DNA from: JBDRGD01 sp043818095
GTDB lineage: Bacteria > Chloroflexota > Dehalococcoidia > Dehalococcoidales > RBG-16-60-22
Direction: 5' to 3'
DNA length: 33,468 nt
NCBI GenBank assembly: GCA_043818095.1
Contig: JBDRGD010000077.1
Span: 1 to 33,468 of the forward strand
Shown here: piece by piece, positions 24,629-31,710 of the stretch
Layout of the letters: the number at the start of each line of letters is the position of its first letter
How positions within the stretch are numbered: the stretch's first letter is position 1
Notes under the pieces: generated by a model
The model's input: the letters and a program-made list of their open reading frames with translations, nothing else
Database searches by the model: none
Told to the model about the DNA's origin: nothing
Program-made: the position numbers and the translations under genes

Positions 24629-25184
24629 GACCATCCTGGTTACCGGCGGCGCCCGCAGCGGGAAGAGTAGCTACGCGCAGGGGCTGGCGCTGAAATCGGA
24701 GCCGCCGGTGCTTTACGTGGCGACGGCGGAAGCCGGGGACGAGGAGATGTCCCGCCGCATTTCCGACCACCGCCGCTCCCGCCCGGAAACGTGGCGGACC
24801 CTGGAGGCGACCCGCGCTGTCGGTCCTCAGATATCACAGCACATCGATGACGCGCAGACGGTGGTCATCGATTGCATTACCCTGCTGGTCAGCAATCTGC
24901 TGCTGCGGCACGGCGGGGACGGGGAAACGGTGGACGCGAACCGCGTGACCGGGGCGGTGCTGGGGGAGATAGAGCAGCTCATCGACTGCCTCCGGCAGAC
25001 CCCGGCGCGCTTTTACATCGTCACCAACGAGGTCGGTCTCGGGCTGGTGCCGCCCAACCGGCTGGGACGGCTCTACCGCGACCTCCTGGGCAGGGCGAAC
25101 CAGGCGCTGGCGGAGCACGCGGACGAAGTCTATCTCATGGTCTCCGGACTCCCGCTGCGCGTCAAGCCCGGCGGACAGCTTTGA
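24618..25184 (+). CDS. cobU: Adenosylcobinamide kinase / adenosylcobinamide-phosphate guanylyltransferase
   Basis: 188 residues from TTG 24618, selected because GGAGG (24607-24611) is 6 nt upstream; an in-frame ATG at 24597 has none. It phosphorylates adenosylcobinamide and then transfers GMP to it. P-loop GGARSGKSS lies at residues 10-18, ISDHRRSRPETWRTLE holds the guanylylated histidine region, VVIDCITLLVSNLLL and TNEVGLGLVPPNRLGRLYRDLLGRANQ are typical. It overlaps cobQ by 11 nt and ends the operon; a repeat element follows. Confidence 0.95.
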   Translation: MAVKTILVTGGARSGKSSYAQGLALKSEPPVLYVATAEAGDEEMSRRISDHRRSRPETWRTLEATRAVGPQISQHIDDAQTVVIDCITLLVSNLLLRHGGDGETVDANRVTGAVLGEIEQLIDCLRQTPARFYIVTNEVGLGLVPPNRLGRLYRDLLGRANQALAEHADEVYLMVSGLPLRVKPGGQL

Positions 25185-25242
25185 GCGGACGAGATACAGA
25201 GACGGTTTTACCCTCAACTGTCATTGGATGATAGGCCGGCAT

Positions 25243-25480
25243 ATTCGGTTTTGAGTATTCCTGCATACTCACCCCCGTACCCCCTCTCAAACAGGTTTTG
25301 CCGTTTGCCACGTATTTTCTAATGTTTGAGAGGGGGGAGTTAATTATTTTGAGAGGGGGCTTCGCCCCCTCTCATTAGAAAATACCCCTCTCCAGCCTGA
25401 AATAGAGGTGTGTTGGTCGATACTACTGGCTGGAGAGGGGACAGGGGTGAGGTGTGCACCCCAACCAATTGCACATAAAA
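25243..25480. repeat. Modular stem-loop repeat, copy C
   Basis: Near-identical to copy A in layout: CCCCCTCTCAAACA stem, GAGAGGGGG-CTTCG-CCCCCTCTC stem and CCCCTCTCCAG / CTGGAGAGGGG stem, with GCATACTCACCCC at the left end and GGGGTGAGGTGTGC at the right. It differs from copy A mainly in the loops, so the stems have been kept by compensating or selective forces. It occupies most of the 356-nt gap between cobU and the DUF1893 gene. Confidence 0.85.
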
Positions 25481-25489
25481 TCGACAGGC

Positions 25490-25518
25490 TTGCCAATTGC
25501 GCGTTTTCGCTTTAACAT
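25490..25518 (+). promoter_or_regulatory. Probable sigma-70 promoter for the DUF1893-PAC2 pair
   Basis: TTGCCA (25490-25495), a 17-bp spacer and TAACAT (25513-25518), directly after the repeat element and ahead of the ribosome site AGAGAGGAGG at 25523-25532. Confidence 0.55.
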
Positions 25519-25540
25519 AGTAAGAGAGGAGGCTTACCGG

Positions 25541-25972
25541 ATGGACATGGATGAATTATACCGGAATTTCCTGAGCGGGGAAGACACCCTGCGCGTTTAC
25601 TCCGGCGGGCGTCTTATCTTTACCTCCCGGAAAGACCGCCTCAAGGCGCTCCTCGGATACATCGATAACCTCGCCCCGGACAACCCCGGGGTCACCATGA
25701 TGGACCGCGTCGTGGGTAACGCGGCGGCGTTGCTGGCGATAAAGGCCGGGTGCCGCGAGATTTACAGCCCCCTGGCCAGCCGACTGGCGTGCCGGACACT
25801 GGATGAGCACGGCGTGCGCTACCATTTCGACCAGACCGTGGCTTACATCCGCCAGGCGGACGGCAGGAGCAAGTGCCCCATGGAGAGGCTGTCTCAGAAA
25901 AAGGAACCGGAGCAGTTCTACGCCCTGCTGCAGGCGCGGACCGTCGCCGATACCCCCGCCTCTTCGTGCTGA
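25541..25972 (+). CDS. DUF1893 domain protein (deaminase-fold, unknown function)
   Basis: 143 residues from ATG 25541, with AGAGAGGAGG 8 nt upstream. TLRVYSGGRLIFTSRKDRLKALLGYID (residues about 15-41) and MMDRVVGNAAALLAIKAGCREIYSPLASRLACRTLDEHGVRYHF match DUF1893; the CPME motif (residues about 112-115) is the other conserved spot. Family knowledge: DUF1893 is placed in the cytidine-deaminase-like fold, with no proven reaction. The PAC2 gene follows 16 nt later on the same strand. Confidence 0.8.
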   Translation: MDMDELYRNFLSGEDTLRVYSGGRLIFTSRKDRLKALLGYIDNLAPDNPGVTMMDRVVGNAAALLAIKAGCREIYSPLASRLACRTLDEHGVRYHFDQTVAYIRQADGRSKCPMERLSQKKEPEQFYALLQARTVADTPASSC

Positions 25973-25988
25973 GTGCCCGAGGGAACTT

Positions 25989-26876
25989 ATGCGCATCGGA
26001 AGTTTTGAGGTCAGCGGGACGTTTCCGGAACTGAAAGAGCCCCATGCCCTGGCGATTCTGCGGCCCTGGATTGACGTGGGCAACGTGGGCACGATGACCC
26101 TGCAGTACCTCGAGGAAAAGCTGGAAGCCCGCGAACTGGCGAGACTGGCCGTCCCGGGACACTACTTCGACTTCACCCGCTACCGTCCCCTGATGTACTA
26201 TCACGGCGAGCGCCGCGAGGTGATAGTGCCCAACACCGTTATCAGCTACGCCCGCCGCGAGGGCATCGAGCACGACTTCGTCTTCCTGCACCTGCTGGAG
26301 CCCCACATGTTCGGGGAGCGCTACGTGGCTTCCCTCTGGCGGATGCTGCAGGAGCTGGGCGTGCGGCGTTACTGTCTGCTGGGCAGCATGTATGACGTCG
26401 TTCCCCACACCCGTCCCCTGCTCGTCAGCGGGTCGGTAAGCGGGGCCACGGCCAGCGAAGATTTTGAGCGCGCCGGCATGCAGACCTCCGACTACGAAGG
26501 ACCGACGACCATCACCACCCTCGTCGCCCGGCAGGCGCAGCAGGAAGGCATCGAGACGATGACCAGCATCGTCCATATCCCGCAATACACCCAGCTGGAT
26601 GAAGACTACATCGGGGAGGTCAGGCTGCTCCAGGTGCTGGAAACCATCTACGGCCTTCCCGTGGACGCCAACTTGATACAGAAGGCCGAGCAGCAACTGG
26701 CGGAGCTCGACGTGGCGGTGGAGCAGAACCCGCAGGTCAAGTCGGCCGTGGAGGAACTCGAGTCCCACTACGACGACCGGGTCATGGCGAAGCGGCAGGA
26801 GACTACCAAGCCCCGGCTCTCACCGGAGATAGAGAAGTTCCTCCGGGAAATGGAAAAGCGCTTCCGCCAGGACTAG
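25989..26876 (+). CDS. PAC2 family protein (proteasome-assembly-chaperone-like fold)
   Basis: 295 residues from ATG 25989 with GAGGGAA upstream. ALAILRPWIDVGNVGTMTLQYLEEKLEAREL (residues about 20-50), YFDFTRYRP and LGSMYDVVPHTRPLLVSGSV are typical PAC2 blocks, and YEGPTTITTLVARQAQQEGIETMTSIVHIPQY follows. The C-terminal 80 residues are charged, helical and probably extended. Family knowledge: named after the eukaryotic proteasome chaperone, but bacterial members are of unknown role. It converges with rpiB, 4 bp apart. Confidence 0.85.
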   Translation: MRIGSFEVSGTFPELKEPHALAILRPWIDVGNVGTMTLQYLEEKLEARELARLAVPGHYFDFTRYRPLMYYHGERREVIVPNTVISYARREGIEHDFVFLHLLEPHMFGERYVASLWRMLQELGVRRYCLLGSMYDVVPHTRPLLVSGSVSGATASEDFERAGMQTSDYEGPTTITTLVARQAQQEGIETMTSIVHIPQYTQLDEDYIGEVRLLQVLETIYGLPVDANLIQKAEQQLAELDVAVEQNPQVKSAVEELESHYDDRVMAKRQETTKPRLSPEIEKFLREMEKRFRQD

Positions 26877-26880
26877 CCGT

Positions 26881-27339
26881 TCAGGACCGGCTTTCTTTCT
26901 CGATGCTGATGACCTTGTCCCGCCGGCGCCGGTGGCGTTCCTTCCCGGAGAAGCGCGCCTTCAGGAACGCGTTTGCCAGCTCCACGGCAAGCTCCGTCCC
27001 GATAACGCGGGCCCCCAGGCAAAGCACATTCAGGTCGTCGTCTTCCACGCCCTGCCGGGCGGAATAGGTATCGTGGCAGGTGGCGGCGCGTATCCCGCGC
27101 ACCTTGTTGGCGGCGACGCAGGCGCCCACACCGCTGCCGCAGATGAGGATGCCCCGTTCCGCCCGCCCCTCCAGCACCACGCGGGCGACCGCCACGGCGA
27201 AGTCCGGGTAGTCATCGTCGGGGTCAAGTTTATGCGCACCCAGGTCGAGGACCTCGTATTCGGGGGACAGGCGCGCCGCCAGGGTGTTTTTCAGTTCAAC
27301 GCCCCCGTGGTCCGCCGCCAGGGCGACCTTCATTCCCAC
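26881..27339 (-). CDS. rpiB: Ribose-5-phosphate isomerase B (RpiB/LacAB family)
   Basis: 152 residues. It interconverts ribose 5-phosphate and ribulose 5-phosphate. ALAADHGGVELK at the N-terminus, DDYPDFAVAVA, CGSGVGACVAANKVRGIRAATCHDTYSARQG and NVLCLGARVIG are the family blocks. The GTG at 27339 shares one base with the tkt stop and has GGAGG 7 nt upstream inside tkt; an in-frame ATG at 27333 is the alternative. The tkt-rpiB pair makes a non-oxidative pentose phosphate operon. The C-terminal tail is Arg-rich (RHRRRRDK). Confidence 0.93.
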   Translation of the reverse strand: MGMKVALAADHGGVELKNTLAARLSPEYEVLDLGAHKLDPDDDYPDFAVAVARVVLEGRAERGILICGSGVGACVAANKVRGIRAATCHDTYSARQGVEDDDLNVLCLGARVIGTELAVELANAFLKARFSGKERHRRRRDKVISIEKESRS

Positions 27340-29354
27340 TACTTGCCTCCGTTGAGCAGGTCCAGGGCCTCGGCGACGACGTGGGCGGCGGTCAGTCCCA
27401 GCTTTTCGTAAATTACCTTGCCCGGAGCGGAGGCGCCGAAGCGGTTAATCCCCAGTATCCTGCCAGCGCTGCCCGCGTAGCGTTCCCAGCCCAGCGGCGA
27501 GGCAGCCTCGATGACCACCCGCGCCGTGACGCCCGGGGGCAGCACCTTCTGCCGGTATTCCTCCGGCTGCGCCTCGAACAGCTCCCAGGACGGCAGGGAG
27601 ACCACGCGCGCCGGGACCTTTTTCTCCTGGAGCATTTTCCCCGCTTCCAGGGCGATGTGGACCTCGGAGCCGGTGCCGATGAGGATGACCTCCGGCCGGG
27701 GCGTTGCCTCCCAGAGGATATACCCCCCGTGTTGCAGTCCGCAGGCGGGGGAGACCGTGGCGGGGTTGAAAACGGGCAGGCTCTGGCGACTGAACACCAG
27801 CACCGTGGGACCATCATGGCGGCCCAGCGCTATCTTCCAGGCTTCCACCGTTTCCGTGGCGTCCGCCGGGCGGATGGTCACGAGGTTGGGCACCGCCCGC
27901 AGCCCGGTAAGCTGCTCGATGGGCTGGTGGGTGGGCCCGTCCTCCCCGAGCCCGATGGAATCGTGGCTGAAGATGAAAATGACCGGCAGCCCCATCAGGG
28001 CCGCCAGGCGCACCGGTGGGCGCATGTAGTCGTAAAAGATGAGAAAGGTCGCCGTGTAGGGGATGACGCCGCGGTGCAGCGCCATGCCGTTGCTGACGGC
28101 GCCCATGGCGTGCTCCCGGACGCCGAAACGGATATTGCGCCCTCCGTAGTCCTGTGCGCTGAAGTCCGGGTAGTCTTTCAGAAGGGTCTTGGTGGAAGGC
28201 GCCAGGTCCGCGGAGCCGCCGAGAATATAAGGCACTCTGCCGGCGACGATGTTCAGGACCTTGCCGGAGGCCTCCCGGGTGGAAACGGGTTTCGTCTCCG
28301 GGGGAAAGAGCCCTTCCAGCCCGGCGTCCCAGCCGTCCGGCAGCTCCCCGCGCAGGGATTCCAGCAGCTGCCGGTAGTCCCCGGGGAAAGCCTCGCGGTA
28401 GTCCTGGAACTTGAGCTCCCACTCCTGCTGCCAGCGCGGTCCCCGTTCCCGCGCCCGGCGGAAATAAGCGAGGACTTCATCCCGCACGCAGAAAGTCTTG
28501 TCGGGGTCACAGCTGAGGCGTTTTTTGGCGAGACGCACCTCTTCCTCGCCCAGCGGCTCGCCGTGGGCCGCGGCGGTATTCGCTTTGTGCGGGCTGCCGT
28601 AGCCGATGACCGTGCGGCAGATGATGAGGCTGGGGCGGTCATGCTCGGCGCGCGCTTCCCCGATGGCTTTCCCAATCGCGTCCAGGTCCAGTCCGTCCAC
28701 CGGCCCGATAACCTGCCAGCCGTAAGCCCGGAAACGGAGACTGACGTCCTCGGTGAAGGTCATATCCGTGTCGCCTTCGATGGATATGCCGTTGTCGTCG
28801 TAAAGATAGATAAGCTTGCCCAGGCGCAGCGTCCCCGCCAGGGAGGCCGCTTCCGCGGAGACCCCCTCCATCAGGTCGCCGTCGGAGGCCAGGGCATAGG
28901 TATAATGGTCGATGATTTCATAGCCGGGACGATTGTACTGCCGGGCGAGCCACCTTTCCGCCATCGCCATACCCACGCCGTTGGCGAAGCCCTGGCCCAG
29001 CGGCCCGGTGGTGCATTCCACGCCGGGGGTAACCCCGTATTCCGGGTGTCCCGGCGTTTTGCTGCCCCACTGCCGGAACTGCCGGAGGTCTTCCAGGGAA
29101 ACGCCATAGCCGGTGAGGTAAAGCAGCGCGTAGAGCAACGCGGAAGCGTGCCCGGCGGAGAGGATAAAGCGGTCCCGGTTCACCCACTGGGGGTCGGCGG
29201 GGTTGTGCTTCAGGAAACGGTCCCAGAGGACGTAGGCAAGGGGCGCCATACCCATCGGGGCGCCGGGATGCCCGGATTTCGCCTGCTCGACGGCATCCAC
29301 CGCGAGGAAGCGGATAGTATTGATGTGTAATTCTGCCTGCGCTGCGTCATCCAT
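27339..29354 (-). CDS. tkt: Transketolase
   Basis: 671 residues from ATG 29354. A GTG at 29375 is in frame but lies only about 5 nt after the predicted transcript start. It transfers two-carbon units between sugar phosphates using thiamine diphosphate. AKSGHPGAPMG, GPLGQGFANGVGMA, ASDGDLMEGVSAEA with YDDNGISIEGDT (cofactor and metal), FGVREHAMGAVSNGMA and DSIGLGEDGPTHQPIEQL are all present. Three domains: pyrophosphate, pyrimidine-binding and C-terminal. Cytoplasmic. Overlaps rpiB by one base. Confidence 0.96.
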   Translation of the reverse strand: MDDAAQAELHINTIRFLAVDAVEQAKSGHPGAPMGMAPLAYVLWDRFLKHNPADPQWVNRDRFILSAGHASALLYALLYLTGYGVSLEDLRQFRQWGSKTPGHPEYGVTPGVECTTGPLGQGFANGVGMAMAERWLARQYNRPGYEIIDHYTYALASDGDLMEGVSAEAASLAGTLRLGKLIYLYDDNGISIEGDTDMTFTEDVSLRFRAYGWQVIGPVDGLDLDAIGKAIGEARAEHDRPSLIICRTVIGYGSPHKANTAAAHGEPLGEEEVRLAKKRLSCDPDKTFCVRDEVLAYFRRARERGPRWQQEWELKFQDYREAFPGDYRQLLESLRGELPDGWDAGLEGLFPPETKPVSTREASGKVLNIVAGRVPYILGGSADLAPSTKTLLKDYPDFSAQDYGGRNIRFGVREHAMGAVSNGMALHRGVIPYTATFLIFYDYMRPPVRLAALMGLPVIFIFSHDSIGLGEDGPTHQPIEQLTGLRAVPNLVTIRPADATETVEAWKIALGRHDGPTVLVFSRQSLPVFNPATVSPACGLQHGGYILWEATPRPEVILIGTGSEVHIALEAGKMLQEKKVPARVVSLPSWELFEAQPEEYRQKVLPPGVTARVVIEAASPLGWERYAGSAGRILGINRFGASAPGKVIYEKLGLTAAHVVAEALDLLNGGK

Positions 29355-29386
29355 CAAGGGAACCCCGTAGAGCACGGAACGATTTT

Positions 29387-29416
29387 AGTTTAGTGTTTAC
29401 CACGGTGGGTTGTCAA
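29387..29416 (-). promoter_or_regulatory. Sigma-70 promoter of the tkt-rpiB operon
   Basis: Minus strand: perfect -35 TTGACA (29411-29416), an 18-bp spacer and TAAACT (29387-29392). A start near 29380 favours ATG 29354 as the tkt start. Confidence 0.7.
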
Positions 29417-29477
29417 TGCTGATTCCCCGCGGGACACCGGAAATGCGTTATAATACGGGCAAGGCAAGGGTGAAATC

Positions 29478-29858
29478 ATGAAAAAGCGGATGATTGCGGC
29501 CTTATTCGTCATCGCCGGGACGGCGGCGGGCTTCATCTCCGTCTGGTTTCGCCAGCATACCGACTCTTTGTTCCTGTTCAACCTTCCCGGGACGCTGCTC
29601 GGCGACGCGGCCTACGTGCTGTCGATACAGTTGCTGGGGGACCCCCATTCCGCCCAAGCCCACTACACCATTCCCTGGCTCCTGCGCATCCCCCAGGTCT
29701 ACGTCCCCGTCTCCGTGCTTTTCTGGGGACTGGTCGGCGCCGTGAGCGCGCGCTTCCTCAAAGCGAGGATGCTCCTCTGGCTTACGGGGATATACCTCGC
29801 CGCCGGCGCGGGTGTCTACCTGTTCGTCGTCTTCCGGTCCTTCAGATTCCCGCCTTGA
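29478..29858 (+). CDS. Small multi-pass membrane protein, unknown function
   Basis: 126 residues from ATG 29478, with AAGGGTGAA upstream and a perfect -10 hexamer TATAAT at 29449-29454 (no good -35 seen). Hydrophobic segments at about 4-24, 36-54, 74-93 and 97-119. LFLFNLPGTLLGDAAYVLSIQLLGDPHSAQAHYTIPWLLRIPQVYVPVSVLFW has no motif that I recognise. It is divergent from tkt and its last 17 nt overlap the end of the DUF1847 gene on the other strand. Confidence 0.65.
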   Translation: MKKRMIAALFVIAGTAAGFISVWFRQHTDSLFLFNLPGTLLGDAAYVLSIQLLGDPHSAQAHYTIPWLLRIPQVYVPVSVLFWGLVGAVSARFLKARMLLWLTGIYLAAGAGVYLFVVFRSFRFPP

Positions 29859-30534
29859 GGCGGGCATAGTAGGAATTAGAGGTATACAGCGGGGCCAGCG
29901 GGTTATGCCCGGTGACCCGGTCTTTCACCGCAAACACCGTCAGCGGGACCTTACAATACCTGATAAAGAGGACGTCATGCCCGATGCAGAGCCCCATCAT
30001 TATCGCCAGGTCGACCTGCGCGTTATTTAAAATTTCCGCCTGGGCGATGGGATTGCACATGGGCTCCCGGCTGTCCGGCGCCCCGATTTTCTGCTCCGGC
30101 TTGATGCCGATTGTCTCCTTGATGACACCACCCGTCTTGCAGCGGGCGGAGATTACCTCGAAGCGGCTGGCTTCCAGGATTTCCGTGAGCAGCTTCGCCT
30201 CGTAGGAGAGCCCGCCGCAGAACGCCAGGCCCAGCCGCTGGTAGCCCAGTTTTCGGGAAAATTCGATGAGCTCCACGATGCGCGGGTTCTTCGTTCTCCG
30301 GCCTTCCGGGAGCTTCTCGAAACACTCCGCCTCCTGGAGAGAAGCCAGGCGGGCGAACTCCTTGACCTCCGGCTTGTCATATTCCGCCATCGCCTTCTCC
30401 ATCACTTCGGGCGTGACCTCCATCGGGCAGAAATTGGGCGCGGCGCTCATGTCCAGGGGCTCATCTACTTTTACCTGCGGGGAGCAGGCGAAGGTGGGGC
30501 ACTTGGCGCAATACGGACTCGATTTCTTACTCAT
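29842..30534 (-). CDS. DUF1847 cysteine-rich protein, probable metal binding
   Basis: 230 residues from ATG 30534 with GGAG upstream. The N-terminus holds Cys9, Cys12, Cys17 and Cys36 (YCAKCPTFACSP, FCPM), a likely metal or Fe-S site. Further cysteines occur in AFCGGLSYEAK, MCNPIAQAEIL, GLCIGHD and RYCKVPLT. This is the DUF1847 pattern. Family knowledge: found mainly in anaerobes, no reaction known. It has its own promoter at 30585-30613 and inverted repeats right behind it that look like an operator. Transfer is not suggested by composition. Confidence 0.85.
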   Translation of the reverse strand: MSKKSSPYCAKCPTFACSPQVKVDEPLDMSAAPNFCPMEVTPEVMEKAMAEYDKPEVKEFARLASLQEAECFEKLPEGRRTKNPRIVELIEFSRKLGYQRLGLAFCGGLSYEAKLLTEILEASRFEVISARCKTGGVIKETIGIKPEQKIGAPDSREPMCNPIAQAEILNNAQVDLAIMMGLCIGHDVLFIRYCKVPLTVFAVKDRVTGHNPLAPLYTSNSYYARLKAGI

Positions 30535-30545
30535 TGCCGACTCCT

Positions 30546-30584
30546 TTAGCGCATTCGCTAATCCGTCGCTAATACGCCATTAGC
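30546..30584. promoter_or_regulatory. Operator-like GCTAAT repeat array before the DUF1847 gene
   Basis: TTAGCG-CATT-CGCTAA (30546-30561) and GCTAAT-ACGCC-ATTAGC (30568-30584) are two adjacent inverted repeats built from the same half-site; CGCTAAT also recurs directly at 30556 and 30567. The second dyad starts right after the -10 box and covers the predicted start site. Confidence 0.5.
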
Positions 30585-30613
30585 AAGATAACAGCAGGCC
30601 GCCAGGAAGTCAA
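30585..30613 (-). promoter_or_regulatory. Sigma-70 promoter of the DUF1847 gene
   Basis: Minus strand: TTGACT (30608-30613), a 17-bp spacer and TATCTT (30585-30590). Confidence 0.7.
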
Positions 30614-30615
30614 TA

Positions 30616-30652
30616 CGGTAATTTTTTACCGGTTGCTGAGATAACTATCTCA
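30616..30652. other. Two palindromes upstream of the DUF1847 promoter
   Basis: CGGTAA-TTTT-TTACCG (30616-30631) and TGAGATA-AC-TATCTCA (30637-30652) are perfect inverted repeats between the FmdB stop and the DUF1847 -35 box. The first could be part of a terminator for the FmdB-like gene or an activator site. Confidence 0.4.
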
Positions 30653-30664
30653 ATGCCTCAGGCC

Positions 30665-30853
30665 TCAGGTACCGCCGCCGGACGGGGCGGGAGCGCAGCC
30701 GCCGGAAGAAGAGGTGGCAAAGGTGGACAGCACCCGCTTCACCCCTGGCTCATGGCAACCGGGGCACTTGATTTCCTCGTCGCTGTCGGAAATTCTGCGG
30801 AGAAGGTCGAACCTCTTCCCGCACTTCCGGCAGACATACTCGTAAATAGGCAT
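30665..30853 (-). CDS. FmdB family zinc-ribbon protein
   Basis: 62 residues from ATG 30853; AAGGTGG lies about 9 nt upstream on the minus strand. MPIYEYVCRKCGKRF is the family N-terminus. Cys8-x2-Cys11 and Cys30-x2-Cys33 form the zinc ribbon, followed by VKRVLSTF and a Ser/Gly/Pro tail with one more Cys53. Family knowledge: regulatory or small zinc-binding protein, often beside formamidase or methylotrophy genes in others; the role is undefined. Same strand as DUF1847 but with separate promoters. Confidence 0.88.
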   Translation of the reverse strand: MPIYEYVCRKCGKRFDLLRRISDSDEEIKCPGCHEPGVKRVLSTFATSSSGGCAPAPSGGGT

Positions 30854-30887
30854 TGTTGCTTTCCACCTTAATATCGCCTCTATTTCT

Positions 30888-30917
30888 ATTATAATCGGAC
30901 GGAGCGCCTCAGGACAA
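30888..30917 (-). promoter_or_regulatory. Sigma-70 promoter of the FmdB-like gene
   Basis: Minus strand: TTGTCC (30912-30917), an 18-bp spacer and a perfect TATAAT (30888-30893). Confidence 0.65.
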
Positions 30918-30940
30918 TCGAGACGCGGCGGCGGCACACT

Positions 30941-30969
30941 TTGTAAATCTGGCGGCCGGACGATATAAT
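30941..30969 (+). promoter_or_regulatory. Sigma-70 promoter of the GAF protein gene
   Basis: TTGTAA (30941-30946), a 17-bp spacer and a perfect TATAAT (30964-30969). The start near 30976 lies 39 nt ahead of the proposed ATT start codon. Confidence 0.65.
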
Positions 30970-31014
30970 ATTAATAGCTCACTCCACTCCCGATAAACCG
31001 CAGGGGTCCTAACG

Positions 31015-31662
31015 ATTAAAAGTCACGAAGTTCTCCACGTCATCCGCGAAATAAGCGAAGCCCTTTCTCTAACCGATAAACCCAATCTCATTGCCGGGGC
31101 AGCCCTGGATGCCATCTCTGAAAACCTCGAAGCGGAATGCGGCTGGGTCCAGCTGGAGAGAGGCGGAAAGCTCCATCTGGTATCTTCCCGCAACTTCACC
31201 AGGGAGATGCGCCGGGAAATCACGCGAACGGACATGGCCCGTCACACCGAACAGGAAGTCCTGGGATTGGGCAAGCAAATCATCGTTCCGGACCTGAGCC
31301 GGAACGGCCACCACGGCCTGTCGGCGTTCAGCGCGGCGGGATTTCGCTCCCTGATTGCGGTGCCCATCATGACCTACCGGGTCCTCGGCGTCCTGGGAGC
31401 GGGCTTCCGGAGCAAAAAGGACTTCAGAGGCGATTTACCGCCGCTGTTTACCACCATTGCCGGCATGGTAGGCATGGCGCTGAAAAGGAGCGACTATTCC
31501 GTGCCGGAGGGACCTGTCCCGCCGGGAGATGACACGCCGCAAAAAGACGGTGAAAGGCCTGACCGCGAGAACAGTGCCCCCGCGGATGATACGGAACACT
31601 TTCCCGGCGCTTTCCGGGAGCACGTCCACCGGATGGCCACCTTCCGGAAGGCACACCTGTGA
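31015..31662 (+). CDS. GAF domain protein with apparent ATT start codon
   Basis: The frame is open from 30997 to the stop at 31660-31662, but no ATG, GTG or TTG occurs before ATG 31207, which would cut the domain in half. ATT at 31015 has AGGGG (31002-31006) 8 nt upstream and a promoter at 30941-30969, so I take it as the start (215 residues). The translation begins I/M-KSHEVLHVIREISEALSL. The GAF domain spans about residues 5-155 and includes IIVPDLSRNGHHGLSAF, RSLIAVPIMTYRVLGVLGAGF and FTTIAGMVGMALKR. The tail is acidic and Pro-rich. Probable small-molecule sensor; ligand and partner unknown. A sequencing error (ATG to ATT) is possible. Confidence 0.72.
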   Translation: MKSHEVLHVIREISEALSLTDKPNLIAGAALDAISENLEAECGWVQLERGGKLHLVSSRNFTREMRREITRTDMARHTEQEVLGLGKQIIVPDLSRNGHHGLSAFSAAGFRSLIAVPIMTYRVLGVLGAGFRSKKDFRGDLPPLFTTIAGMVGMALKRSDYSVPEGPVPPGDDTPQKDGERPDRENSAPADDTEHFPGAFREHVHRMATFRKAHL

Positions 31663-31669
31663 GCCTGAT

Positions 31670-31698
31670 TTGAAGCCCGGCGATACTTGTCCTATAAT
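31670..31698 (+). promoter_or_regulatory. Sigma-70 promoter of the Ig-like lipoprotein gene
   Basis: TTGAAG (31670-31675), a 17-bp spacer and a perfect TATAAT (31693-31698). The start would be near 31705, only about 6 nt before the ATG at 31711. Confidence 0.65.
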
Positions 31699-31710
31699 AA
31701 TACTACAGAT

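Noticed and set aside
27381..29330. Very long open frame (about 650 codons) on the + strand
   Set aside because: It is antisense to tkt, whose conserved motifs are clear. GC-rich codon bias leaves the opposite frame open; the translation is Arg/Gly/Pro-rich with no domain.
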